Assembly: GCA_022340645.1 (NCBI GenBank)
Contig: JAJDNP010000125.1
Coordinates: 1-33,324, forward strand
Origin: Gammaproteobacteria bacterium
GTDB taxonomy: Bacteria; Pseudomonadota; Gammaproteobacteria; SZUA-229
DNA length: 33,324 bases
Direction of reading: 5' to 3'
Below the pieces are notes generated by a model. It searched no databases. It was not told the origin of the DNA and was given only the letters and a program-made list of their open reading frames with translations. Both the position numbers and the translations under genes were made by a program. Shown here piece by piece: positions 23,246-32,051 of this stretch (its first letter is position 1; each line of letters begins with the position of its first letter).

Positions 23246-24628
23246 CTAAATCCCCATACCGCCACCTGGCCCACCCATGCCGGGAGGCATGCCGCGGCCT
23301 TTCATGGCGCGCATCATTTTTGCCATGCCGCCGCCGGACATTTTTTTCATCATCTTCCGCATCTGCATCTGCTGCTTCAGCAGCCGGTTAACGTCCTGCA
23401 CCTGTAAACCGCTGCCTTCAGCAATCCGGCGTTTGCGAGAGCCCTTGATAATATCGGGGAAAGACCTTTCTTTGGGAGTCATTGAATTGATAATGCCAAT
23501 CATACGGCTCACTTCCCGGTCGTTTACCTTGCCTTTCAGTTTGTCGGCCATGCCCGGCATACCGGGAAGCTTGTCGATTAAACCGGCCATGCCCCCCATG
23601 TTCTGCATTTGCTCAAACTGTTCTTTCAGGTCATTAAAATCAAAGCTCTTGCCCTTCTGGATTTTTTTCGCCAGTTTTTCAGCTTTTTTGTGATCAACTT
23701 TCTGCTGAACTTCTTCGACCAGTGAAAGCACATCGCCCATGCCCAGGATACGGGAAGCCACGCGGTCAGGGTAAAAAGCCTCAAGGGCTTCAATTTTTTC
23801 CCCCGAACCCATGAACTTGATGGGCTTACCGGTAATTTGCCGTATCGACAGGGCGGCGCCGCCGCGAGCATCACCATCCGTCTTGGTTAAAATAATCCCG
23901 GTTAACGGTAGTGCCTCGTTGAAAACCCGGGCGGTATTGGCCGCATCCTGGCCGGTCATGCTGTCAACGACAAACAGGGTTTCTACCGGCTTGACCGCCG
24001 CATGGATGGCCTTGATTTCAGCCATCATCTGCTCATCGATGTGCAGACGGCCGGCGGTGTCAACCAGCACCACGTCAATGAAATGTTTGCGCGCGTAATC
24101 TATGGCGGCCGTGGCAATATCTGTTGGCTTCTGATCTGTACTGCTGGGGAAAAATTCTGCACCGACCTGCGCCGCCAGAGTTTTTAACTGCTCAATTGCA
24201 GCCGGCCGGTAGATGTCACAGCTCACCAGCAGGGATTTCTTTGTTTCTCTTTCGCTGAGCATTTTAGCCAGCTTGGCCACCGTGGTGGTTTTACCAGCAC
24301 CCTGCAAACCGGCCATCAGTACCACTGCGGGCGGCTGTGCGCTTAAATCCAGTCGCTCGTTATGCGCGCCCATGAGCTTAACCAGTTCATCCTGAACGAT
24401 GCTGACAAAAACATGGCCGGGTTTCAGACTGGTTAATACTTCTTCACCCAGTGCGCGCTGTTTGACATCTTCAATAAAACTGCGGACAACGCTCAGCGCG
24501 ACGTCGGCTTCCAGCAACGCCATGCGCACATCACGCAGGGCGTCCTGAATATTTTTTTCGGTTAATCGGCCTTCACCGCGCAGCTTTTGCGCAGTACTGG
24601 CGAGACGGTCACTTAATCCATCAAACAT
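23246..24628 (-). CDS. ffh: Signal recognition particle protein Ffh
   Basis: GTPase subunit of the signal recognition particle; binds signal sequences and 4.5S RNA and delivers ribosomes to FtsY. The 460 residues show the N domain (1-100), G1 GLQGAGKT at 107-114, DTAGRLH, TKTDGDARGG and a methionine-rich M domain ending in a Gly/Met tail (PPGMGGPGGGMGI). AAGG 6 nt before the ATG supports the start. Divergent from ypjD; the same neighbourhood is found in E. coli. No 4.5S RNA gene was seen nearby. Confidence 0.98.
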   Translation of the reverse strand: MFDGLSDRLASTAQKLRGEGRLTEKNIQDALRDVRMALLEADVALSVVRSFIEDVKQRALGEEVLTSLKPGHVFVSIVQDELVKLMGAHNERLDLSAQPPAVVLMAGLQGAGKTTTVAKLAKMLSERETKKSLLVSCDIYRPAAIEQLKTLAAQVGAEFFPSSTDQKPTDIATAAIDYARKHFIDVVLVDTAGRLHIDEQMMAEIKAIHAAVKPVETLFVVDSMTGQDAANTARVFNEALPLTGIILTKTDGDARGGAALSIRQITGKPIKFMGSGEKIEALEAFYPDRVASRILGMGDVLSLVEEVQQKVDHKKAEKLAKKIQKGKSFDFNDLKEQFEQMQNMGGMAGLIDKLPGMPGMADKLKGKVNDREVSRMIGIINSMTPKERSFPDIIKGSRKRRIAEGSGLQVQDVNRLLKQQMQMRKMMKKMSGGGMAKMMRAMKGRGMPPGMGGPGGGMGI

Positions 24629-24668
24629 GGTTTACCTTATCTTTTTTGAGAATTATTTACGAAAGCGA

Positions 24669-24684
24669 ATTATAACGAATTATA
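24669..24684 (-). promoter_or_regulatory. Two -10 boxes for ffh
   Basis: Two TATAAT hexamers on the minus strand (24669-24674 and 24679-24684) lie in a CGAATTATA direct repeat. With a 17-nt spacer their -35 positions fall in the left arm and first unit of the heptamer array, where no consensus -35 exists. The leader would be about 35-45 nt. Confidence 0.5.
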
Positions 24685-24690
24685 CAGATT

Positions 24691-24847
24691 GTCGTTGGTC
24701 TTTGGTCTTTGGTCTTTGGTCTTTGGTCTTTGGTCTTTGGTCTTTGGTCTTTGGTCTTTGGTCTCTGGTCTCTGGTCTCTGGTCTCTGGTCTCTGGTCTC
24801 TGGTCTCTGGTCTCTGGTCATTTGACTAACAACTAACGACCAACAAC
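24691..24847. repeat. Family A heptamer array, 9 TTTGGTC + 8 TCTGGTC
   Basis: After a GTCGTTGGTC arm, nine TTTGGTC units (24701-24763) run directly into eight TCTGGTC units (24764-24819), then ATTTGACTAACAACTAACGA and CCAACAAC. The arm and GACCAACAAC at 24838-24847 are near-complements. The block of identical variants shows local expansion by slippage. It lies between the divergent genes ffh and ypjD. Confidence 0.97.
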
Positions 24848-24873
24848 ACATATATCTGTGCGAGTTGAATGAC

Positions 24874-24904
24874 TTGCAAGTTCAATTGAACTCTATGTTA
24901 TAAT
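24874..24904 (+). promoter_or_regulatory. Promoter with 19-nt spacer and palindromic operator
   Basis: TTGCAA (24874-24879) and a perfect TATAAT (24899-24904) are separated by 19 nt. The spacer contains the perfect 14-bp palindrome AGTTCAATTGAACT (24879-24892), overlapping a second palindrome, ACTTGCAAGT. A long spacer with a central dyad is the hallmark of promoters controlled by MerR-family activators. No merR-like gene is in the window. Confidence 0.55.
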
Positions 24905-25090
24905 TTTTCGGCATAATTGGCCGGGTAACGCCCGGATTGCGAGCCAATCAGTAACTCAATAACATCAAACAATTACTCATTGACTTACAACAAAACTCAT
25001 TATAAAAACTTACGCGAAAAGCTGCTATTAAACTACTGTTACCCGTATTATCAACTCGTTTAAATTCAGCAGAGAGCAGCATTATTAAAT

Positions 25091-25912
25091 ATGGCTAATT
25101 ACATCTTCATTTACAGCGCCATTATTCTGTATTTAGCCTGTTCGGCCCTGCTGTTTTTTTCCATTAAACAAACTGCCGGGCAAACTGCTGATAAGCCGGG
25201 AGCGCTGACAAAAAAACAGATTCTGCTCATTGGCCTGGCCGGTTTAGTGTTGCACAGCCTGGCGCTGTACCACAGCATGGCCATTGCTGAAGGCATCAAC
25301 CTTGGTTTTTTTAATGCGCTGTCACTGACCAGCGCGGTTATTGTATTGCTTACATTAGTCGCGGCTTGGCGCTACCCGGTTGAAATCCTGTTAACCATTC
25401 TATTGCCGATAGCCGCCTTCACGATGTCGCTTGATATCAACAGCAGCACAGATCACCTGCTGCCGGCGAATAGTTCAAGCGGACTGATTTTTCATATCCT
25501 GGCGTCCATTATTGCATACAGCGTGCTTGCACTGGCGGCACTTCAGGCTATCCTGCTATGGATACAGAACAAGCTGCTGCATTCTCACCAGCCCGGCGGC
25601 ATCATCAGGCTCATGCCGCCACTTAAAAATATGGAAGTGTTACTATTCGAAGTCATTGTTGTCGGCTTTATCGCGCTGACGGTGTCACTTGGCAGCGGCC
25701 TGATATTTCTGGAAAACATGTTTGCACAGCATATGGTGCATAAAACCGTACTGTCGATATTTGCCTGGTTCGTGTTTCTTATCCTGTTATTTGGCCACTG
25801 GAAACTTGGCTGGCGGGGACGCACTGCAATCCGCTGGACACTTGCCGGGTTTGTCAGCCTGATGCTGGCCTATTTTGGCAGTAAATTTGTGCTGGAAATC
25901 CTGTTGTCATAA
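25091..25912 (+). CDS. ypjD: YpjD-type cytochrome c assembly-like membrane protein
   Basis: A 273-residue inner-membrane protein with about eight hydrophobic segments, of the CcsA/CcmC-related family that includes E. coli YpjD. Seen: a first helix YSAIILYLACSALLFF, GLVLHSLALYH with histidines, the long helix IIAYSVLALAALQAILLW, and the late block HMVHKTVLSIFAWFVF followed by HWKLGWRGRTAIRW, matching the family C-terminus. Histidines may bind heme; the role of YpjD is not settled. Position between ffh and yfjD matches E. coli. The Shine-Dalgarno is poor and the possible leader is long. Confidence 0.85.
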   Translation: MANYIFIYSAIILYLACSALLFFSIKQTAGQTADKPGALTKKQILLIGLAGLVLHSLALYHSMAIAEGINLGFFNALSLTSAVIVLLTLVAAWRYPVEILLTILLPIAAFTMSLDINSSTDHLLPANSSSGLIFHILASIIAYSVLALAALQAILLWIQNKLLHSHQPGGIIRLMPPLKNMEVLLFEVIVVGFIALTVSLGSGLIFLENMFAQHMVHKTVLSIFAWFVFLILLFGHWKLGWRGRTAIRWTLAGFVSLMLAYFGSKFVLEILLS

Positions 25913-25924
25913 TTTGCTGGCACA

Positions 25925-25995
25925 GGGATCGGAGTCATCTTGATTACTGACAGTGAATAAACAACACCAACATTAATTAAAATGTCTCCGAACCC
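25925..25995. repeat. Imperfect dyad in the ypjD-yfjD gap
   Basis: GGGATCGGAGTCATCTTGAT (from 25925 to 25949) pairs with 25971-25995 over 25 nt with about five mismatches; the core is TCGGAG/CTCCGA. The wording resembles short inverted repeats seen near IS200/REP-type transposases, but that is from memory only. It is 30 nt before the yfjD start. Confidence 0.5.
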
Positions 25996-26025
25996 GGTTA
26001 ACAAGATAATAAGAGCATCCTCGTT

Positions 26026-27324
26026 TTGAACGAAATATCGACCGCATCTCTGTTTATCATCCTTATCCTTCTGATTCTACTTTCCGGTTTCTTTTCAGGC
26101 TCGGAAACTGCGTTGATGACGCTCAACCGTTATCGCGCGAAAAGTCTTGCCGACAAGGGCCACCAGGGAGCAAAACTTGCCATAAAACTTTTGAGCAGGC
26201 CGGATCGGCTGCTTGGCCTGATCTTGCTTGGCAACAATATCGTTAATATTTTTGCCGCAACCATATCAACCATTATTGCGCTGCGCCTGTATGGTGAAAT
26301 CGGCCTGGCAGTCGCGCCCGTTATTTTAACCATCGTGATTCTGGTCTTCGCCGAGGTCAGCCCGAAAACACTGGCCGCCTTGAAACCGGAGAAACTCGCT
26401 TTCCCCTCGGCATTTATCTACACCCTGATCGCCATACCTTTCTCTCCATTTGTCTGGCTGGTAAACATTTTCTCAAACACGCTGCTGCGACTCATCGGCG
26501 TTCATCCCGAAAAAGATCATGGCCATAAACTCAGCGTCGACGAGTTGCGTACCGTGGTGATTGAGGCGGAACATTTTATGCCAAAGGCGCATTCCGACAT
26601 GCTGCTGGGCATACTTGATCTCGAACAGGTCAGCGTTGAAGATATCATGGTACCCAGGAATGAAATTACCGGTATCGATCTGAACGATGACTGGAAAGAT
26701 ATCGTGCACCAGATAACTCACAGTCAGCGTACACGTGTTCCCGTATTTCATGACAGCATTGACAATACCGTTGGCGCGCTGCATTTACGCAAGGTACTCA
26801 ACCTGCTGTATCATGATGAACTGAACATGGAAACGCTGAAGAGTCAGATTGTACCCGCTTATTTCATTCCTGAAGAAACATCACTCACCCGCCAGATATT
26901 GAATTTCAAGGAAAACCGACGCCGTACCGGCATGGTGGTTGATGAATACGGCAGCATCCAGGGCCTGGTGACAATGGAAGATATCCTTGAAGAAATTATC
27001 GGCCGCTTTACCACCGACTCGCCAACACGTAATCTCGGCATCCATAAAGTAGAAAACAACAGCTATCTGATCGACGGTAATACCAATATCCGCGAAATCA
27101 ACCGGGTACTACAATGGTCACTGCCAACGGATGGCCCTAAAACATTGAATGGCCTGATCCTGGAGCACATGGAAATGATTCCGCAAACCGGCACCAGCCT
27201 GAGGGTGGCCGATTACGCCATCGAGATTACACGTACCAATAATAATGCCGTGCAGACTGCAAAAGTGACAAACACGAATCAATCCAGTGATGAAAATCCG
27301 GAACCAAACGAAAGTGACTTATAG
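26026..27324 (+). CDS. yfjD: HlyC/CorC family protein (YfjD-like CNNM/CBS transporter)
   Basis: A 432-residue membrane protein likely involved in divalent cation (Mg or Co) export. Domains: CNNM transmembrane domain (1-190) with SGFFSGSETALMTLNRYR, GNNIVNI and VFAEVSPKTLAAL; two CBS motifs (about 200-330) with VEDIMVPRNEI and VVDEYGSIQGLVTMEDILEEIIG; and a C-terminal CorC_HlyC domain (DGNTNIREINRVL). Start is TTG at 26026, supported by exact alignment with the E. coli YfjD N-terminus; no ATG or GTG fits. The polar tail is unconserved. Downstream of ypjD, as in E. coli. Confidence 0.9.
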   Translation: MNEISTASLFIILILLILLSGFFSGSETALMTLNRYRAKSLADKGHQGAKLAIKLLSRPDRLLGLILLGNNIVNIFAATISTIIALRLYGEIGLAVAPVILTIVILVFAEVSPKTLAALKPEKLAFPSAFIYTLIAIPFSPFVWLVNIFSNTLLRLIGVHPEKDHGHKLSVDELRTVVIEAEHFMPKAHSDMLLGILDLEQVSVEDIMVPRNEITGIDLNDDWKDIVHQITHSQRTRVPVFHDSIDNTVGALHLRKVLNLLYHDELNMETLKSQIVPAYFIPEETSLTRQILNFKENRRRTGMVVDEYGSIQGLVTMEDILEEIIGRFTTDSPTRNLGIHKVENNSYLIDGNTNIREINRVLQWSLPTDGPKTLNGLILEHMEMIPQTGTSLRVADYAIEITRTNNNAVQTAKVTNTNQSSDENPEPNESDL

Positions 27325-27349
27325 TAAAAACATGGACTGTTAAAAAATA

Positions 27350-28720
27350 GTGGCCAAAGCAAAAATACAATACGTTTGCAGTGCCTGCGGCGCCAGCCAT
27401 ACAAAATGGGCCGGTCAATGCGGTGACTGTGGTGAATGGAATACCCTGAGCGAAACCATCACCGCTATCACCACAAACAACCGGCAGGGCTTCGCCGGCA
27501 AAAAGAATAATGCAAAGATTCAGGCGTTAAAAGACATTCAGATGCGTGATGAAATACGCACACCGACCGGCATCGGCGAACTCGACCGGGTACTCGGCGG
27601 CGGCCTGGTGCATGGCTCGGTGACCCTGATCGGCGGCGACCCGGGTATAGGCAAATCCACCTTATTGACCCAGACACTTGCCAGCCTAAGCCGGGCCATG
27701 CCCTGCCTGTATGTCACCGGTGAAGAATCCCTGCAGCAGGTAGGCCTGCGTGCGCACCGGCTGGGGCTGGAAGACGTGGAGCTGAAGTTATTGTCCGAAA
27801 CCTGTGTCGAGAACATCATCGCGCTCGCCGGTGAACAAAACCCGAAAGTCATCGTCATCGATTCCATCCAGACCATTTATACCGAAGCCCTGCAGTCAGC
27901 ACCCGGCGCCGTGGCCCAGGTGAGAGAAAGCGCCGCACAGCTGGTTCGTTTCGCCAAACAGAGCGGCACCGCGTTATTCCTGGTGGGTCACGTTACCAAG
28001 GAAGGCACTCTTGCCGGCCCGCGGGTGCTCGAACACATGGTTGATACCGTGCTTTATTTTGAAGGCGATCCGGGCGAACGCTATCGTATGATTCGCGCCA
28101 TCAAAAACAGGTTCGGCGCGGTCAATGAACTCGGCATTTTTGCGATGACCGATGAAGGCCTGAAAACAGTCAGCAACCCGTCAGCTATCTTTCTTTCACG
28201 TCACGCAGAACCTGTCCCCGGCAGTATCATAACGGTGACGCGTGAAGGCAGCCGACCGCTGCTCATTGAGTTACAGGCGCTGGTGGATGAAAGCCACAGC
28301 AATAACCCGCGCCGGGTGTGCCTCGGCCTTGATCCCAATCGCCTGAATATGCTGCTCGCGGTGATGCATCGCCATGCCGGTATCGCAATGTTCGACCAGG
28401 ATGTATTTATCAATATCGTCGGCGGTGTGCGCCTGACCGAAACTGCGGCTGACAGCGCACTGATTCTTGCCGCGCTCTCCAGTTTTCGCGACAAACCATT
28501 AGCGAATGACATCTTCGCCTTTGGCGAGGTCGGCCTGGCAGGTGAGATCCGGCCGGTACCCAACGGCCAGGAACGCTTACGTGAAGCCGCCAAGCATGGC
28601 TTTAAAACAGCCATTATCCCCCGGGCGAACCTGCCAAGAAAAGGCGAAACCATAGCAGGCCTGAACATCATCGCCGTGCAGCGCGTCAGTGAACTGATAG
28701 AAACCGCAATAACACTATAA
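27350..28720 (+). CDS. radA: DNA repair protein RadA
   Basis: RecA-like ATPase/helicase that extends recombination intermediates. The 456 residues start with GTG at 27350 and show a zinc finger C10-x2-C13 ... C24-x2-C27, Walker A GGDPGIGKST at 95-104, the RadA-specific KNRFG near 253, and a C-terminal Lon-protease-like domain (VGGVRLTETAADSA, FGEVGLAGEIRPV). It lies 25 nt after yfjD and may be cotranscribed. A family D hairpin and T-run follow. Confidence 0.97.
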   Translation: MAKAKIQYVCSACGASHTKWAGQCGDCGEWNTLSETITAITTNNRQGFAGKKNNAKIQALKDIQMRDEIRTPTGIGELDRVLGGGLVHGSVTLIGGDPGIGKSTLLTQTLASLSRAMPCLYVTGEESLQQVGLRAHRLGLEDVELKLLSETCVENIIALAGEQNPKVIVIDSIQTIYTEALQSAPGAVAQVRESAAQLVRFAKQSGTALFLVGHVTKEGTLAGPRVLEHMVDTVLYFEGDPGERYRMIRAIKNRFGAVNELGIFAMTDEGLKTVSNPSAIFLSRHAEPVPGSIITVTREGSRPLLIELQALVDESHSNNPRRVCLGLDPNRLNMLLAVMHRHAGIAMFDQDVFINIVGGVRLTETAADSALILAALSSFRDKPLANDIFAFGEVGLAGEIRPVPNGQERLREAAKHGFKTAIIPRANLPRKGETIAGLNIIAVQRVSELIETAITL

Positions 28721-28737
28721 AACCAAATACAAAAGAA

Positions 28738-28841
28738 TTTTTCCGCGAACAAACGCAAATGAACGCAAATAAATGCATTTATTTCCTGTTAAAACATTTG
28801 CGTTAATTTGCGTTCATTTGCGGATGGCGGATTTTTTTTTT
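28738..28841 (+). terminator. Family D copy 7 plus T10 tract after radA
   Basis: Arms 28743-28770 and 28796-28823 (CCGCGAACAAACGCAAATGA type, about four mismatches) form a long hairpin. After ATGGCGGA comes a run of ten T (28832-28841). This makes a plausible intrinsic terminator for radA, but the xseB ATG is only 13 nt beyond it. Confidence 0.65.
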
Positions 28842-28854
28842 GCTAAAATGCGTC

Positions 28855-29085
28855 ATGGTTAAAAAGACTCCCAACTTTGAAAAAGCATTATCCGAACTCG
28901 AAACCCTGGTTGAAGATATGGAGCAGGGCAATCTAAGTCTGGAAGAATCACTCAAACATTTTGAAAAAGGCATTGCATTAAGTACCGAGTGCCAGACGGC
29001 ATTGCAAAATGCTGAGTTAAAAATCAAGGAACTGGTTGAAAAAAAAGGCAAACTGCTAGAACAAGATCTCGAACTGGATGACTAA
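28855..29085 (+). CDS. xseB: Exodeoxyribonuclease VII small subunit
   Basis: Small subunit of ExoVII, which degrades single-stranded DNA with XseA. The 76 residues contain the family core FEKALSELETLVEDMEQGNL, then SLEESLKHFEKGI and a coiled-coil-like end. The ATG at 28855 matches the family N-terminus; an in-frame TTG at 28840 is less likely. No Shine-Dalgarno is visible: a T10 tract and TGCTAAAATGCGTC precede the ATG. It overlaps ispA by 8 nt. xseA is not in the window. Confidence 0.95.
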   Translation: MVKKTPNFEKALSELETLVEDMEQGNLSLEESLKHFEKGIALSTECQTALQNAELKIKELVEKKGKLLEQDLELDD

Positions 29086-29977
29086 ACACATTTTCCAGTC
29101 CCACCTGGATGCATACCAGAAACGCGTAGATGCCGCACTGGATAAATACCTGCCGTCGGACGACCCGCCAGAGCACAATCTGGCTGCCGCCATTCGCTAT
29201 GCCGTTGTAGGCGGCGGCAAACGTATTCGACCCGCCATGGTTTATGCTGCTGGCGAAGCCATGGGCGTATCCACGGATTTAATGGATATTCCTGCCTGCG
29301 CCGTTGAAATGATCCATGCTTACTCATTAATTCATGATGACCTGCCGGCAATGGACGATGATGACCTGCGCCGAGGCCGCCCTACCTGCCACAAACGATT
29401 TGATGAAGCGACTGCAATACTCGCGGGTGATGCCCTGCAGGCACTGGCTTATGAAATTGTAGCGAAAGATGATCATAAAGAATTAACACCCGAGCATCGA
29501 ATTAAAATGTTAAGCCTGTTGACTGAAGCCAGCGGCGCCCATGGCATGGCCGGCGGCCAGGCGGTCGACCTGGCATCCGTCGGTAAACATCTCACGCTGG
29601 AGCAATTGGAACACATGCATCAGCTTAAAACCGGCGCCCTGATCCGCGCCAGCATCCTGCTTGGCGCCATGTGCAAACAGGATGTTACCCAGCAGGAAAT
29701 TGATATGCTCAGTAAATATGCGAAGTATATCGGCCTGTCCTTTCAGATCCAGGACGATATTCTTGATGTCATTAGCGACACTGAAACACTCGGAAAACCG
29801 CAGGGCTCTGATGAAAAACGGGAAAAACCCACGTTTCCAGCGATTATCGGACTGGAAAAATCCAAACAGCTGGCCCAGCAGCAGCATAAACTTGCGCTAA
29901 AAACACTTGAACATCTTGACGAAAAAGCCGATAGTTTACGCCAGTTATCTGCCTATATCGTGGAACGCCAGTATTAA
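29078..29977 (+). CDS. ispA: Farnesyl diphosphate synthase
   Basis: Condenses DMAPP/GPP with IPP to farnesyl diphosphate. The 299 residues show GGGKRIRPAM, the first Asp-rich motif DDLPAMDDDD at 87-96, GDALQALA, KTGALIRAS and the second motif DDILD at 226-230. Its ATG lies within the last codons of xseB, so translation is probably coupled. Followed by dxs, the first enzyme of the MEP pathway feeding it. Confidence 0.97.
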   Translation: MTKHIFQSHLDAYQKRVDAALDKYLPSDDPPEHNLAAAIRYAVVGGGKRIRPAMVYAAGEAMGVSTDLMDIPACAVEMIHAYSLIHDDLPAMDDDDLRRGRPTCHKRFDEATAILAGDALQALAYEIVAKDDHKELTPEHRIKMLSLLTEASGAHGMAGGQAVDLASVGKHLTLEQLEHMHQLKTGALIRASILLGAMCKQDVTQQEIDMLSKYAKYIGLSFQIQDDILDVISDTETLGKPQGSDEKREKPTFPAIIGLEKSKQLAQQQHKLALKTLEHLDEKADSLRQLSAYIVERQY

Positions 29978-30031
29978 ACTGTCATTAACAACCGTAAATT
30001 AATCTACCGGATATTTAATAACGCACTGCAC

Positions 30032-31954
30032 ATGCCATTTACCAAGTCCAACTGGTCACTGTTAGAATCGATAAACTCGCCAGCTGACGTTCGCAAGCTG
30101 AATATGCAGCAGCTGAACGAGCTGGCGCGCCAGCTGCGCGAGTTTTTGCTGGACTCCGTGTCATCCACAGGCGGCCATTTGTCCGCGGGTCTTGGCACCA
30201 TAGAGCTGACCGTTGCACTGCACTATGTATTTAACACGCCTTATGATCGGCTGGTATGGGATGTCGGCCACCAAACCTATCCGCACAAAATTCTCACCGG
30301 CCGTCGCGAAAAAATGAAAACCTTAAGGCAGAAAGGCGGTATTGCCGGATTCCCCAAGCGCGATGAAAGTGAATACGACTGTTTTGGCACCGGCCACTCC
30401 AGCACCTCAATTGCGGCCGCCCTGGGCATGAGCATTGCTGCCAGAGAAATTAATGAAAACCGGCATTGCGTCGCTATTATTGGCGATGGCGCGATGACCG
30501 CCGGCATGGCGTTCGAAGCACTGAACCACGCCGGTGACAGTGATGCCAATTTACTGGTCATCCTCAACGATAATGACATGTCGATTTCCCCCAACGTCGG
30601 CGCGCTGTCAAACCACCTCACCCGGCTGTTGTCAGGCAACCTGTTTTCAACACTGCGTGAAGGCGGTAAAAAAGTACTGGAAAACATACCGCCAGCACTG
30701 GAACTGGTACGGCGAACCGAAGAGCATGTAAAAGGCATGGTGGCGCCGGGCACCCTGTTTGAAGAACTCGGGTTTAACTATTATGGCCCGGTGGACGGCC
30801 ATGATCTCGACACCCTGGTACCCGTACTTAAAAATATTAACCAGCAGTCCGGTCCGCGGCTGCTGCATATTAAAACACAGAAAGGCAAAGGCTATTTCCC
30901 TGCAGAGGATGCGCCGGTTAAATTTCATGGCATCGGTGCATTCGACTTGAGCACCGGCAAATCACAGGCGCCTGCAAGCAGGAAACCGCCGACATATACC
31001 GAAATTTTTGGCCAGTGGTTATGTGATATGGCGGAGCAGGATGAACGGCTGATCGGCATTACCCCGGCAATGCGTGAAGGTTCAGGACTGGTTGAATTTT
31101 CCAGTCGATTCCCGCAACGCTACTATGATGTCGGCATTGCAGAACAGCACGCTGTCACCCTCGCGGCCGGTTTGGCATGTGACGGTTTAAAACCGGTAGT
31201 TGCCATCTACTCTACCTTCCTGCAACGCGCCTATGACCAGCTGATTCACGATGTTGCCCTGCAGAATCTGCCCGTGGTGTTCGCGGTAGACCGCGCCGGT
31301 ATTGTCGGCGCGGATGGTCCAACGCATACCGGCGCCTACGACATCAGCTTTTTACGCTGCATTCCCAATATGGTTATCATGACACCGGCAAATGCAGCTG
31401 ACTGCCGTGGCCTGCTCACCACGGCGTTTTTGCATGACGGCCCCAGCGCTGTGCGTTATCCTCGCGGCGCCAGCACCGGAATGGACAGCGCCGACTGGAA
31501 ATCCATCAATAAAGAGAAGCGTGAACTCAAGGCCCTGCCTTTTGGGCAGGCGGAACAGGTACGCCAGGGAAGTAAAGTTGCCCTGCTAGTCTTTGGTACC
31601 CTGTTAACAACCGCTATGGAAGTGGCCCAGGAAATCAATGCCAGTGTTTACAACATGCGCTTCGTAAAGCCACTGGATAGCAACACGATTAACAAGGCAG
31701 CCGAAACTCATGATTTAATCGTCACCATTGAGGACAATGCAATCGCCGGCGGGGCCGGCAGCGCGGTATCTGAATATCTCAATAACAACTACAATAACAG
31801 CAGCCACAAATCCATAAACCTGCTGCAAATAGGGTTCCCCGATGAATTCATCAGCCACGGACAGCCCGAGGGGCTGTTTGCGGACTGGAGCCTTGATAAA
31901 TCCGGCATTCTGCAGACTATTCAGGCCAGAATGAACTCGATTACTGCACCTTAG
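30032..31954 (+). CDS. dxs: 1-deoxy-D-xylulose-5-phosphate synthase
   Basis: Thiamine-diphosphate enzyme condensing pyruvate and glyceraldehyde 3-phosphate, the entry step of the MEP isoprenoid pathway. The 640 residues show [24 protein letters not shown], the TPP motif [18 protein letters not shown] from 151 with [10 protein letters not shown], the catalytic glutamate in [14 protein letters not shown] (near 371), and a transketolase C-terminal domain. 54 nt after ispA; probably the same transcript. Confidence 0.98.
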   Translation: MPFTKSNWSLLESINSPADVRKLNMQQLNELARQLREFLLDSVSSTGGHLSAGLGTIELTVALHYVFNTPYDRLVWDVGHQTYPHKILTGRREKMKTLRQKGGIAGFPKRDESEYDCFGTGHSSTSIAAALGMSIAAREINENRHCVAIIGDGAMTAGMAFEALNHAGDSDANLLVILNDNDMSISPNVGALSNHLTRLLSGNLFSTLREGGKKVLENIPPALELVRRTEEHVKGMVAPGTLFEELGFNYYGPVDGHDLDTLVPVLKNINQQSGPRLLHIKTQKGKGYFPAEDAPVKFHGIGAFDLSTGKSQAPASRKPPTYTEIFGQWLCDMAEQDERLIGITPAMREGSGLVEFSSRFPQRYYDVGIAEQHAVTLAAGLACDGLKPVVAIYSTFLQRAYDQLIHDVALQNLPVVFAVDRAGIVGADGPTHTGAYDISFLRCIPNMVIMTPANAADCRGLLTTAFLHDGPSAVRYPRGASTGMDSADWKSINKEKRELKALPFGQAEQVRQGSKVALLVFGTLLTTAMEVAQEINASVYNMRFVKPLDSNTINKAAETHDLIVTIEDNAIAGGAGSAVSEYLNNNYNNSSHKSINLLQIGFPDEFISHGQPEGLFADWSLDKSGILQTIQARMNSITAP

Positions 31955-31970
31955 CACGCGTATTTAGGAA

Positions 31971-31999
31971 TTGCTTATATAGCTTAAACAGGATAAAAT
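31971..31999 (+). promoter_or_regulatory. Candidate promoter of queD-folE2
   Basis: TTGCTT (31971-31976) and TAAAAT (31994-31999) are 17 nt apart, about 52 nt before the queD ATG, in the 97-nt dxs-queD gap. A small imperfect ACCT...AGGT dyad follows at 32000-32019. No preQ1 riboswitch pattern was recognised. Confidence 0.45.
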
Positions 32000-32051
32000 A
32001 CCTAGTGTTTTACTCAGGTATTATTCAGATATTATTCTGGCAGGCTAATGA

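Larger units (their letters stand above)
24629..25090. other. Divergent ffh-ypjD regulatory region
   Basis: This 462-nt gap holds the ffh -10 boxes, the heptamer array, a MerR-like promoter (24874-24904), and a structured leader start: ATTGGC (24916-24921) pairs with GCCAAT (24943-24948) around CGGG-TAACG-CCCG. A second promoter-like pair, TTGACT (24980-24985) and TATAAA (25001-25006, 15-nt spacer), lies closer to ypjD. Confidence 0.55.

Noticed and set aside
24701-24819. CRISPR array
   Set aside because: Units are 7 nt and directly contiguous, with no spacers, and there are no cas genes.
24627-24851. Open frames on both strands encoding SLVFGLW or DQRPKTK repeats
   Set aside because: Both are translations of the TTTGGTC/TCTGGTC array; no start signal or domain supports a protein.
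24629-25090. 4.5S (SRP) RNA next to ffh
   Set aside because: The conserved GGAAGGAAGCAGCC-like core of SRP RNA is absent here.
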